Source: Lutibacter litoralis | Lineage (GTDB): Bacteria; Bacteroidota; Bacteroidia; Flavobacteriales; Flavobacteriaceae | Direction of reading: 5' to 3' | Assembly (NCBI RefSeq): GCF_014646675.1 | Contig: NZ_BMNS01000006.1 | Coordinates: forward strand, 265,775-329,774 | DNA: 64,000 nucleotides | Shown here: positions 45,520 to 54,670 of the stretch, piece by piece | Layout of the letters: the number at the start of each line of letters is the position of its first letter | Position numbering within the stretch: position 1 is the stretch's first letter | The notes under the pieces: generated by a model | The model's input: only the letters and a program-made list of their open reading frames with translations | The model's database searches: none | What the model was told of the DNA's origin: nothing | Position numbers and translations under genes: made by a program

Positions 45520-48500
45520 ATGGGATACAAAAAAACGTATGAAGAATTGGAACGTGAGCTCAGTAAACTTAAAAAACAGGTTTATATACTACAAAATGAT
45601 TTAGACTTTACTATTAAGGAGAATAAAAAGCTTACATCAAAATTAATTAAATCGAACAGAGCACTTCTTTTAGAAAACAAAGAAAAAGAAAAGAGGGCTG
45701 AAGAATTAATTATTGCGAACGTTGAACTTGCTTTTCAAAAAGGAGAAAAAGGAAAACAATTTAGTGCCTTAAAATCTGCAAATATAGAATTAGATGTTCA
45801 AAATGAAGAAAAGCGGCAACGGGCAGCAGCAGCATTAATTTCGAAAGTGGAACTTGCTTTTCAAAATGAAGAAAAACGACAACATGATTTAGAATTAATT
45901 GTTAATAACAAAAAACTTTCTTTTCAAAAAGAGAAAAAAGGAAATCCAGCTGAAGAATTAATACTAGCAAAAATAAAGATTGCTATAGAAGGAGATGAAA
46001 GCGAAAAACTTATTGCTGAACTGATTATAGCTAATCTAGCGCTTTCGCTTCAAGAAGAGCTATCTGAATCAAAAGATAATATAGAAGAATATGAACTGAA
46101 ATTTCAAAACCTTTTTGATAATTCACTAATTGCAAAATCAATAACCAAACTTGATGGTTTATTGCAGGTAAATAAAGCCTTTTGCGATATTTTAGGGTAT
46201 TCTAAAAATGAATTGGAAACTATAAAATGGCAAGAACTAACCTATCCAGAAGATATTGAGAAATCAGAACAAATGGTGCAATTATTATTGAAGGGTACCA
46301 TTAAACGAGCACATTTTGAAAAAAGGTATGTTCATAAAAATGGTACTATCGTATGCGCAAAAATAGCTACTTTTTTACAGCGGGATACTAATAATAATCC
46401 AGAATATTTTATAACTGCATTTAATGATATTACAGAACTAAAGCAGGCAGAAAAAGAACGCGAACAGTTTTTTAACTTCTTTAAAGTTTCTCCAGATATT
46501 ATGGTGATTTCAGACCCAATAGGAGTTTTTAAAGCAGTTAATCCTGCCACAACCAAGTTACTCGGTTATTCAGAAGAAGAACTTCTTTTAAAACCATTTA
46601 TAGATTTTGTGCATCCTGAAGACAAACAAAAGACACTTGATGAAGCAGGACGAAATAATATAGGCTATACACTTAATTTTGAGAATCGTTATAAGAGAAA
46701 AGATGGCAGTTACATAATATTATCTTGGTGTTCGTGCTATAATAAAGAAGAAGGAATTACTTATGCTACCGCACGAGATGTTACAAAAGAACGGATGATT
46801 GAAGCGGAACTCTATAATGCAAAAGTAAAAGCTGAAGAAAGCGAAGAAAAATTCAGAAGAGCCTTTGTTTCTGCACCATTTCCAATTATGATTCATGCAG
46901 AAGATGGAGCGGTTGTTTCTATAAACCAAGCTTGGACTGATCTTACTGGATATTCACATGAAGAGATTCCTACAATTTCAGATTGGTGTAATAAAGCGCA
47001 TCCTAAAAATAGCACAATAATAAAAGAACATATTAGAAGTCTTTATGATAGTAATAAAATAGATGCTCTGGATGAAATTGAAATTTTTACTGCAGATGGA
47101 AGGAAAATAGTTTGGGATTTTAGTTCTGCAGGCTTAGGTAAAATAGATGATGGTAAAAAATATGTAATATCCATGGCAAAGGATGTAACACTTGTTAACG
47201 AAACTAGAGCAAAATTAAAAGTATCTGAACAAAAATATGGAAATATTATAGAGAATGCACTTGTGGGTGTTTATGAAACGGATATGGAAGGGAACATACT
47301 GTTTGTTAATAAATATTTAATTGAAAGGGGTGGGTTTAAAGATATAAATTCATTAATGAGTAGGAATGCTTCTGAAAGTTATTTTATTCCAACCCAAAGA
47401 GATGCAATTATTAAGAGGCTTAAAAAAGAGGGGTCTATTTCAAATTTAGAAATTGATTTTTTAGATGCAAACAACAAAGTAATCCATTGTTTATTAAGTT
47501 TAAGTCTAAGCAATAACACAATTCTTGGGCTGATACTTGATATAACCCATAAAAAGAAAGCTGAAGAAGAATTAATAAAATTATCGCGTGCGGTAGAACA
47601 AAGTCCTGTTTCAATTGTAATTACAAATTTAGATGGTAATATAGAGTATGCCAACCCTAAAGTTACTGAAGTTACTGGGTTTGAACTGTCAGAATTAATT
47701 GGTCAAAATCCACGTGTGTTTCAATCTGGTGAAAAAAGTAAAGAGTACTATGCAAATCTTTGGGATACAATTTCTAGTGGAAATGAATGGTTTGGAGAAT
47801 TTCATAACAAAAAGAAAAATGGTGAATTATATTGGGAATTTGCTTCCATTTCTCCAATTATAGATGTTGAAGGAAAAATAACGCATTATCTAGCGGTTAA
47901 GGAAGATATTACAAAACAAAAAGAGTTAATTTATAACTTAGAAGAAATTAAAAACAAAGCCTTAGATGGTCAAGAAAGTTATAAAGCACTTTTTGATACT
48001 ATTGGAGACGCTATTTATATACAAGATGATGAGGCTAAGTTTTTAGATGTAAACAAGGGAGTTTTAAATATGTATGGGTATTCTAGAGAAGAATTAATTG
48101 GTAATACTCCTAAATTTCTTTCAGCTTCTGGTAAGAATAATATGTCAGCTGTTTTTAAAAGCTTTAATAAAGTAAAACAAGGAACTCCTCAGGTTTTTGA
48201 ATTTTGGGGTAAAAGAAAGAACGGGGAAGAATTTCCTAAAATAGTATCACAATATAAAGGAACTTATTTTGGGAGAGATGTTGTTATAACAGTAGCTAGA
48301 GATATTACCGAGCATAAGCAAGCAGAAGATGCATTAAAAGATAGCGAATTACGTTTTAAAGCCCTTCATAATGCATCATTTGGAGGTATAGCAATACATT
48401 ATAGAGGAATTATTGCAGATTGTAATCAAGGTTTATCAGATGTTACTGGATATACCGTAGACGAATTAATTGGAATGAACGGATTAATGTTAATAGCAAA

Positions 48501-49839
48501 AAAATCCAGAAAACAGGTAATAAATAATATTAGAATAGCGTTCGATAAACCGTATGAAGCATTTGGCTTACGTAAAAACGGTGAAGAATATCCAATGCGT
48601 TTACAAGCCAGAAATATTCCTTATAAAGGGAAAGAAGCCAGAAGTGTTGAATTTAGGGATATTACCAAAGAAAAGCAGACCGAAATAGAACTCATTGAAG
48701 CGAAAGAACAGGCAGAACAATCAGACCGTTTAAAATCGGCTTTTTTAGCCAATATGTCTCATGAAATTCGTACACCAATGAATGGTATACTAGGTTTTGC
48801 TGAACTATTAAAATCACCCGAGCTCACTGGAGAAAATCAGCAAAAATATATTAGCATTATTGAAAAAAGTGGGGAGCGCATGTTAAATATTATCAATGAT
48901 ATTGTTAATATTTCAAAAATAGAATCGGGACTTGTAAATATTCATTTAGAAGAAACAAGTTTTAATGAACAAGCAGCATTTATTTATACCTTTTTTAAGC
49001 CCGAGGCTGAAAGCAAAGGCCTACAGTTTTTATTGAAGAATGAAAATCATCTCTCTGATATTCAAATATATACAGATCGTGAAAAAGTATATGCAATACT
49101 TACAAATTTAGTAAAAAACGCCATAAAATATACTGAAAATGGAACAATAGAATTAAGCTATTATAAAAAGGATAACTTTTTAGAATTTTATGTAAAAGAT
49201 TCAGGTATTGGCATTCCAAAAGACCGACAGGAAGCAATATTCGAACGCTTTATTCAGGCTGATATTACAGATAAAATGGCAAAACAGGGAGCCGGATTAG
49301 GCTTGTCAATAACCAAAGCATATGTAGAAATGCTCGGTGGGCAATTATGGTTAGAGTCTGAAGAAGGAAAAGGAAGTATTTTTTATTTTACGCTTCCATA
49401 CCAAACAAAAACAATTACTGAAGAAACAAAAAAAATAGAAGTTTTAGCTCCTGCTGAAAAAAGTTCAACTAAAAAGTTAAAAATATTGATTGCGGATGAT
49501 GATGAATCTTCAGAAATATTTCTTTCTATTGCTCTTGAAGAATTTGCTAAGGAAATTATCATTGCTAAAAATGGATTAGAAGCAGTTAAAATTTGTCGAG
49601 ATAATCCCGATATTGATTTGGTATTTATGGATATTCAGATGCCTAAAATGGATGGTTATGAGGCCACTAAACAAATACGTAAGTTTAATACCCAAGTTTC
49701 CATTATTGCACAAACGGCTTATGCTTTAACAGGAGACAGGGAAAAAGCAATGGAAGTGGGGTGTAACGACTATATTTCTAAGCCTATTAAAATTGATGTA
49801 TTGCATGAGTTAATTTCTTTATATTTATTAGTAAAATAA
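45520..49839 (+). CDS. Cytoplasmic hybrid histidine kinase with seven PAS domains and a receiver
   Basis: 1439 residues, no transmembrane segment. Order: coiled coil (1-55); about six degenerate 20-21-residue repeats (58-180, type ELIIANVELAFQ then EEK); PAS domains near 190-310, 320-430, 445-560, 570-685, 690-810, 820-940 and 945-1055; HisKA with H1081 in MSHEIRTPMNG; HATPase (about 1180-1300, GAGLGLSI); receiver with D1371 in VFMDIQMPKMDG. It should sense an intracellular or redox/ligand cue, autophosphorylate and pass phosphate to its own receiver. No DNA-binding output is fused, so a partner is needed. The kinase core is nearly identical in places to the next gene, six bases downstream. 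Confidence 0.95.
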   Translation: MGYKKTYEELERELSKLKKQVYILQNDLDFTIKENKKLTSKLIKSNRALLLENKEKEKRAEELIIANVELAFQKGEKGKQFSALKSANIELDVQNEEKRQRAAAALISKVELAFQNEEKRQHDLELIVNNKKLSFQKEKKGNPAEELILAKIKIAIEGDESEKLIAELIIANLALSLQEELSESKDNIEEYELKFQNLFDNSLIAKSITKLDGLLQVNKAFCDILGYSKNELETIKWQELTYPEDIEKSEQMVQLLLKGTIKRAHFEKRYVHKNGTIVCAKIATFLQRDTNNNPEYFITAFNDITELKQAEKEREQFFNFFKVSPDIMVISDPIGVFKAVNPATTKLLGYSEEELLLKPFIDFVHPEDKQKTLDEAGRNNIGYTLNFENRYKRKDGSYIILSWCSCYNKEEGITYATARDVTKERMIEAELYNAKVKAEESEEKFRRAFVSAPFPIMIHAEDGAVVSINQAWTDLTGYSHEEIPTISDWCNKAHPKNSTIIKEHIRSLYDSNKIDALDEIEIFTADGRKIVWDFSSAGLGKIDDGKKYVISMAKDVTLVNETRAKLKVSEQKYGNIIENALVGVYETDMEGNILFVNKYLIERGGFKDINSLMSRNASESYFIPTQRDAIIKRLKKEGSISNLEIDFLDANNKVIHCLLSLSLSNNTILGLILDITHKKKAEEELIKLSRAVEQSPVSIVITNLDGNIEYANPKVTEVTGFELSELIGQNPRVFQSGEKSKEYYANLWDTISSGNEWFGEFHNKKKNGELYWEFASISPIIDVEGKITHYLAVKEDITKQKELIYNLEEIKNKALDGQESYKALFDTIGDAIYIQDDEAKFLDVNKGVLNMYGYSREELIGNTPKFLSASGKNNMSAVFKSFNKVKQGTPQVFEFWGKRKNGEEFPKIVSQYKGTYFGRDVVITVARDITEHKQAEDALKDSELRFKALHNASFGGIAIHYRGIIADCNQGLSDVTGYTVDELIGMNGLMLIAKKSRKQVINNIRIAFDKPYEAFGLRKNGEEYPMRLQARNIPYKGKEARSVEFRDITKEKQTEIELIEAKEQAEQSDRLKSAFLANMSHEIRTPMNGILGFAELLKSPELTGENQQKYISIIEKSGERMLNIINDIVNISKIESGLVNIHLEETSFNEQAAFIYTFFKPEAESKGLQFLLKNENHLSDIQIYTDREKVYAILTNLVKNAIKYTENGTIELSYYKKDNFLEFYVKDSGIGIPKDRQEAIFERFIQADITDKMAKQGAGLGLSITKAYVEMLGGQLWLESEEGKGSIFYFTLPYQTKTITEETKKIEVLAPAEKSSTKKLKILIADDDESSEIFLSIALEEFAKEIIIAKNGLEAVKICRDNPDIDLVFMDIQMPKMDGYEATKQIRKFNTQVSIIAQTAYALTGDREKAMEVGCNDYISKPIKIDVLHELISLYLLVK

Positions 49840-49845
49840 AAGCTT

Positions 49846-52188
49846 ATGGATCTGTCTTCATTTTTCAAATATGCAACACCCGTTATTTATTGGTTATTAA
49901 TAATCACTTGGGCATTAATTTTTGGTTTTTACATGCTAAAAGTAAAATCAGTTAAAACTAAAGATAGCTTATTAAGGTTGCTTTTAATTATTTTGGCAAT
50001 AGATGCCTTTAGATCTTTTTTTGAAAGTACTTATTTTGGTTTATGGTACACCTCTTTTTCAGGACTTTTACCGAGGTCAATTTTTAATTTTTTGAACCAA
50101 CCGGAAATTGTTTTTGTTCCTAAAATGTTTAATTTAATTACTACCTATATTATAGTAACAATTCTTATTAGAAAATGGTTAGTAGCTGAAATAAGTCAAA
50201 AGAAGGAATTAAATGATTTAGTTGATTTACAAAACAGTCGTTTAATTCATAAAAATAAAAAGTTGCTTGAAGCTAAAGAACAGGCTGAAGAAAATGAAGA
50301 GAAACTAAGTAGAGCAATTATGGCATTGCCATTTCCAACAATGATTCATGCCAATGATGGGGAAGTGTTAATAATAAATGAAAATTGGGAGAAATTAACA
50401 GGGTATTCCCATAAAGATATTCCTACTATCTCTGATTGGACAAAAAAGGCGTTTGGAAATGAAAGTGAACAAAGAGAGATAAGTATTTATAAATTGTATG
50501 ATCTAGATAAAAAGGCTGAAGAAGGGGAGTTTGAAGTGCTAACTTCAAAAGGTACTAAATTAGTTTGGGATTTTAACTCAGCTCCATTTGGTACATTTAG
50601 TGATGGAAGAAAGCTTGTAATAACTGTAGCAAAAGATGTTACCGATTATAAACGAGCATCGTTAGAGGTTCATAATCAAAAAAAATTGTTTGAAACCATG
50701 TTCAATACCATCACCGATGGTGTTGTAATAACGAATACAAAAAGAGAAATAATTTTGGCAAATAAGGGTATGGAAACCACATTCGGATTTAAACCAAAAG
50801 AACTAATGGGAAAATCTACAAAATTACTGTATGCAGATTCATTAAAATATGCAGATACGGGTACAGCCCTTTTTGATAAAAATGCAAAAAGCTCAGATAA
50901 TTTATATGTTACTCTTTATAAAGATAAAAATAATGATGTTTTTCCAGGAGAAACATTTGGAACTAAATTATTTGATAGTAATAACAAATGGATTGGGAAT
51001 TTAGGAATTATACGAAATATTAGTGAGCGCCAAAATTTAATTTCGGACTTAAAATTAGCAAAAGAACATGCCGAAGAAAGCGACCGTTTAAAATCAGCCT
51101 TTTTAGCCAATATGAGTCACGAAATTCGAACACCAATGAATGGTATATTAGGTTTTGCTCAATTGTTAAAAACACAAGATCTTAGCGGTGAAAACCAACA
51201 AAAATATATTGATGTTATTGAAAAAAGCGGGGAACGTATGTTAAATATTATCAATGATATTGTAAGTATTTCTAAAATAGAATCCGGACTCATAGGTGTA
51301 CATTTAGAGGAAACTAATTTTAATGAACAGGTAGAATTTATTTATAATTTCTTTAAACCTGAAATTGAAAGCAAAAACCTGCAATTTTTATTAAAAAATG
51401 GAATATCTTTCAATGAGGCTATAATTTATACAGACCGCGAGAAAGTATTTGCAATACTAACAAATTTAATGAAAAACGCTATTAAATATACAGAAAAGGG
51501 TTTTATTGAGTTAGGTTACTTTAAAAAGGATAATTTTTTACAGTTTTATATAAAGGATTCAGGTATTGGGATTCCTAAAGATAGACAAAAAGCTATATTT
51601 GAACGTTTTATTCAGGCTGATATTTCTAATAAAAATGCAAAACAGGGAGCCGGATTAGGCTTGTCAATAACCAAAGCATATGTAGAAATTTTAGGGGGAG
51701 ATTTATGGGTAACATCAGAAAAAGGAAAAGGAAGTACTTTTTATTTTACGCTTCCGTACCAAACTGAAATAATCTCAGATAAAATAAAAAAAATAGAAGT
51801 TTTAGCTCCTGCTGAAATAAGTTTAACTAAAAAGTTAAAAATATTAATTGTGGATGATGATGAAACTTCAGAAATGATTCTTTCAATTAGCCTTGAAGAA
51901 TTCGCTAAGGAAATTATTGTTGCAAGAAATGGTGTTGAAGCAGTACAAGCTTGTCGTAAGCATCCTAATATTGATTTGATATTGATGGATATTCAGATGC
52001 CCGAAATGAATGGTTTTGAGGCTACTAAAGAAATACGAAAGTTTAACCCTAAAGTAAATATTATTGCGCAAACAGCTTATGCTTTGATCGGAGACAAAGA
52101 AAAAGTGATTGAAGTTGGCTGTAATAGCTATATTAAAAAACCGATAGATGTAAGTATTTTAAAGGAAAAAATATCTGAACTAATTTAA
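49846..52188 (+). CDS. Membrane-bound hybrid histidine kinase with two PAS domains and a receiver
   Basis: 780 residues. Three hydrophobic segments at the N-terminus (about 9-31, 42-62, 85-108), a coiled coil, PAS domains (about 150-265 and 280-400), HisKA with H425, HATPase (about 525-640) and receiver with D715 in ILMDIQMPEMNG. Its first PAS (FPTMIHANDG, TGYSHKDIPTISDW) closely resembles PAS 3 of the upstream kinase, and the kinase-receiver half is a near copy of that gene. It follows with a gap of six bases, so the two are cotranscribed and could form heterodimers or exchange phosphate. No output domain. Confidence 0.94.
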   Translation: MDLSSFFKYATPVIYWLLIITWALIFGFYMLKVKSVKTKDSLLRLLLIILAIDAFRSFFESTYFGLWYTSFSGLLPRSIFNFLNQPEIVFVPKMFNLITTYIIVTILIRKWLVAEISQKKELNDLVDLQNSRLIHKNKKLLEAKEQAEENEEKLSRAIMALPFPTMIHANDGEVLIINENWEKLTGYSHKDIPTISDWTKKAFGNESEQREISIYKLYDLDKKAEEGEFEVLTSKGTKLVWDFNSAPFGTFSDGRKLVITVAKDVTDYKRASLEVHNQKKLFETMFNTITDGVVITNTKREIILANKGMETTFGFKPKELMGKSTKLLYADSLKYADTGTALFDKNAKSSDNLYVTLYKDKNNDVFPGETFGTKLFDSNNKWIGNLGIIRNISERQNLISDLKLAKEHAEESDRLKSAFLANMSHEIRTPMNGILGFAQLLKTQDLSGENQQKYIDVIEKSGERMLNIINDIVSISKIESGLIGVHLEETNFNEQVEFIYNFFKPEIESKNLQFLLKNGISFNEAIIYTDREKVFAILTNLMKNAIKYTEKGFIELGYFKKDNFLQFYIKDSGIGIPKDRQKAIFERFIQADISNKNAKQGAGLGLSITKAYVEILGGDLWVTSEKGKGSTFYFTLPYQTEIISDKIKKIEVLAPAEISLTKKLKILIVDDDETSEMILSISLEEFAKEIIVARNGVEAVQACRKHPNIDLILMDIQMPEMNGFEATKEIRKFNPKVNIIAQTAYALIGDKEKVIEVGCNSYIKKPIDVSILKEKISELI

Positions 52189-52297
52189 GAAATAAAAAAT
52201 CTTAAAAGTTTCTGAACACCAAAAATTATTATGAATCTATAATATTTTTTTTAATAAAAACTCCATTTAAGCATCATAAGTAAGAGAAACAAAATTA

Positions 52298-53005
52298 ATG
52301 GAAAAGAACATAGATAATTATTTAGACAATCATTTTATACACCGAAGTAATTGGCTTCGTGCTGCAGTTCTTGGTGCAAATGACGGAATTTTATCAACAG
52401 CCAGTCTTGCCATAGGTGTTGCTGCAGCCAGTAATCTAAGGGAGCCAATTGTAATTGCAACTGTTGCAGGGTTGGTTGCAGGGGCGCTGTCAATGGCAGC
52501 TGGAGAGTATGTTTCTGTGAGTTCGCAAACAGATGTTGAAAATGCCGATATTGAACGTGAAAAGCAAGAATTAATAGAAACCCCTGAAATTGAATTACAA
52601 CGATTGGCTGAGATTTATGAAAAAAGGGGTTTAAAAAAAGAAACGGCATTAACAGTTGCAAAAGAATTAACAGAACATGACGTACTGGGAGCTCATATTA
52701 GAGATGAATTGGGTATTAATGAAATAAGTCAGGCTAAACCAATCCAAGCTGCTTTTGCTTCAGGTGCTGCGTTTACCGTTGGAGGAATTCTTCCACTTTT
52801 AGTTGCGCTGTTTCTTCCTTTAAAATACATGGAATATTACCTGTATGGTTTTGCTATTATTTTTCTTATTATTTTAGGTGTTATATCAGCAAGAACTGGA
52901 GGTTCAAGTATAGGTAAAGCAATAATCAGAATTACATTTTGGGGAACTGTTGCTATGGGATTAACGGCACTTGTTGGATATTTATTTAATGTAAATACTA
53001 TATAA
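52298..53005 (+). CDS. VIT1/CCC1 family divalent metal transporter
   Basis: 235 residues. N-terminal HFIHRSNWLRAAVLGANDGILSTASL and the AAGEYVSVSSQTDVE segment are characteristic; two helices at the N-terminus, a cytoplasmic metal-binding helical region (about 75-130, with ELTEHDVLGAH) and three helices at the C-terminus. The family exports or sequesters Fe2+ or Mn2+. Gene starts 109 bases after the second kinase. Whether it is a target of those kinases is not shown. Confidence 0.92.
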   Translation: MEKNIDNYLDNHFIHRSNWLRAAVLGANDGILSTASLAIGVAAASNLREPIVIATVAGLVAGALSMAAGEYVSVSSQTDVENADIEREKQELIETPEIELQRLAEIYEKRGLKKETALTVAKELTEHDVLGAHIRDELGINEISQAKPIQAAFASGAAFTVGGILPLLVALFLPLKYMEYYLYGFAIIFLIILGVISARTGGSSIGKAIIRITFWGTVAMGLTALVGYLFNVNTI

Positions 53006-53047
53006 CTAAGCGTGTTTAAAAAAGAGTAGTTGTAAAAAAATTATCAA

Positions 53048-53458
53048 TTACTTATTGTAAAGATAAGATTGTAAAATTAGCGTAGCACTTATTTCGTCCA
53101 CCAAGGCTTTATTCTGACGTTGTTTTTTCTTTAAACCACTATCAATCATACTTTGAAAAGCCATTTTAGATGTAAAACGTTCATCAATTCTTTTAATTGG
53201 AATTTTAGGAAATGTGGTGCTTAGTTTTTTTAAAAAAGGTTGAATAAATTGTTCACTTTCGCTGGCAGTGTTGTTCATTTGTTTGGGCTCACCAACAATA
53301 AATAATTCAACAGTTTCCTTTTTTAAATACTCAGTTAAAAATGAAAATATTTTTTTGGTGTCAACAGTTGTAAGTCCAGAAGCAATAATTTGAAGTTCAT
53401 CCGTTACTGCAATACCAGTTCTTTTTTCACCAAAATCAAAAGCCAAAACACGTCCCAA
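53048..53458 (-). CDS. ruvX: RuvX/YqgF RNase H-like nuclease
   Basis: 136 residues if it starts at the TTG at 53456-53458 (GRVLAFDFGEKRTG), the usual N-terminus of the family. An upstream in-frame TTG at 53488 would add ten residues. No ATG is available in this frame, so a rare start is needed either way. RNase H-like fold with DFGxKRxG near the start, VVGEP-like IVGEPKQMN, and DERFTS. Implicated in Holliday junction resolution and 16S rRNA processing. The dapD promoter overlaps its upstream end. Confidence 0.9.
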   Translation of the reverse strand: MGRVLAFDFGEKRTGIAVTDELQIIASGLTTVDTKKIFSFLTEYLKKETVELFIVGEPKQMNNTASESEQFIQPFLKKLSTTFPKIPIKRIDERFTSKMAFQSMIDSGLKKKQRQNKALVDEISATLILQSYLYNK

Positions 53459-53498
53459 AATAATAACAGAATTTTTAAAGTTGTGCAAATTTAGTCAT

Positions 53499-53532
53499 TT
53501 TGAAATAGATTGTTATTTTAATTTTATATTTG
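53499..53532 (+). promoter_or_regulatory. dapD promoter
   Basis: TTTG (53499-53502), 22-base spacer, TATATTTG (53525-53532), matching the Bacteroidota consensus. Transcription would begin about 15 bases before the dapD ATG at 53554. The element lies just outside the short ruvX start, or partly within the leader of the longer one. Confidence 0.6.
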
Positions 53533-53553
53533 CGTTTTAACAAAACTAAAGGA

Positions 53554-54369
53554 ATGGATAAAATTAAAGAAATTATAGAAAATGCTTGGGAAAATAGAGC
53601 ATTGTTAAAAGAAGAAGCAACACAAAACACCATAAGAGAGGTGGTTGCTTTATTAGACGCTGGAACTTTAAGAGTTGCTGAACCAATTGAAGGTGGATGG
53701 CAAGTAAACGAATGGGTAAAAAAAGCGGTTGTCTTATATTTTCCAATTCAGAAAATGGAAACTATAGAAGTGGGTTGTTTTGAATACCACGATAAAATTC
53801 CATTAAAAACAGGTTATAAAGAAAAAGGTGTTCGTGTTGTGCCACATGCAGTTGCGCGTCACGGTTCATATATTTCTGCAGGTACAATTTTAATGCCTAG
53901 TTATATTAATATTGGTGCTTATGTAGATGAAGGAACTATGGTAGATACTTGGGCAACTGTTGGAAGTTGTGCACAAATTGGAAAAAATGTGCATTTAAGC
54001 GGAGGTGTTGGTATTGGTGGTGTTTTAGAACCTTTACAAGCTGCACCCGTAATTATTGAAGATGATGTTTTTGTAGGTTCGCGTTGTATTGTAGTTGAAG
54101 GAGTTCGTGTGGAAAAAGAAGCCGTTTTAGGTGCTGGTGTTGTATTAACAATGAGTACAAAAATTATAGATGTTACAGGGCCTGAACCAATTGAAATGAA
54201 AGGTAGAGTTCCGTCGCGTTCTGTGGTAATTCCTGGAAGTTATAAAAAACAATTCCCTGCAGGAGAATTTAATGTTCCTTGCGCTATGATTATTGGAAAA
54301 CGTAAAGAAAGTACTAATAAAAAGACCTCTTTAAACGATGCACTTCGTGAAAATGATGTTGCTGTTTAA
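53554..54369 (+). CDS. dapD: 2,3,4,5-tetrahydropyridine-2,6-dicarboxylate N-succinyltransferase
   Basis: 271 residues from the ATG at 53554; eight extra N-terminal residues from a TTG are not needed. Catalyses succinylation of tetrahydrodipicolinate in the lysine/diaminopimelate pathway. N-terminal helical domain, then a left-handed beta-helix with hexapeptide repeats (IGAYVDEGTMVDTWATVGSC, IGKNVHLSGGVGIGG, IEDDVFVGSR) and the terminal MIIGKRKEST. Length is exactly typical. It ends at a strong terminator (54550-54587). Confidence 0.97.
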   Translation: MDKIKEIIENAWENRALLKEEATQNTIREVVALLDAGTLRVAEPIEGGWQVNEWVKKAVVLYFPIQKMETIEVGCFEYHDKIPLKTGYKEKGVRVVPHAVARHGSYISAGTILMPSYINIGAYVDEGTMVDTWATVGSCAQIGKNVHLSGGVGIGGVLEPLQAAPVIIEDDVFVGSRCIVVEGVRVEKEAVLGAGVVLTMSTKIIDVTGPEPIEMKGRVPSRSVVIPGSYKKQFPAGEFNVPCAMIIGKRKESTNKKTSLNDALRENDVAV

Positions 54370-54549
54370 ATACTTTTTAATCGCGTTATGCTGAATTTAT
54401 TTCAGCATCTTAGCATAAATGTAACCTTGAATCCAGTTGTTGGTGACGTAACTATATAATTGCTGAAATTATAAGATTTCTCTCTGCCGTTCGAAATGAC
54501 AAATCAACCATTTTTGTCATTCCGACAAAGGATGAATCACATCTTTATT

Positions 54550-54587
54550 AGCTGTTTTAATTTTCAATAATTAAAACAGCTTTTTTT
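54550..54587 (+). terminator. Rho-independent terminator after dapD
   Basis: Perfect 13-bp inverted repeat AGCTGTTTTAATT (54550-54562) and AATTAAAACAGCT (54569-54581), 6-base loop, followed by T run to 54587. Strong intrinsic terminator form. Confidence 0.85.
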
Positions 54588-54640
54588 ATGTAAAATATCC
54601 AATATTTAAACTTCAAATTAGTTAAGTAACTTGAAAATAC

Positions 54641-54648
54641 TATTTTTG
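54641..54648 (+). promoter_or_regulatory. -7 promoter box before the CDP-glycerol transferase-like gene
   Basis: TATTTTTG, an exact TAnnTTTG match, 22 bases before the ATG at 54671. The -33 element is not clear. Probably drives the next two or three genes. Confidence 0.45.
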
Positions 54649-54670
54649 CAACCATTGTTACAATAAATTT

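Larger units (their letters stand above)
54370..54670. other. Intergenic region after dapD with REP-like palindromes
   Basis: 301 bases. Contains ATGCTGAA (54388-54395) and TTCAGCAT (54401-54408), with TTATGCT/AGCATAA nested around, further REP-like words (CGTTCGAAATGAC, GTCATTCCGAC, about 54490-54530), the dapD terminator and the promoter of the next gene. No coding frame. Confidence 0.6.

Noticed and set aside
49846..52188. Hybrid two-component regulator controlling the utilisation locus
   Set aside because: Both kinases lack a DNA-binding output domain and a periplasmic sensor propeller, and lie in a separate block.
52335..52661. 108-residue antisense frame inside the VIT gene
   Set aside because: Low-complexity (Q, L, H rich) translation from the opposite strand of a conserved gene.
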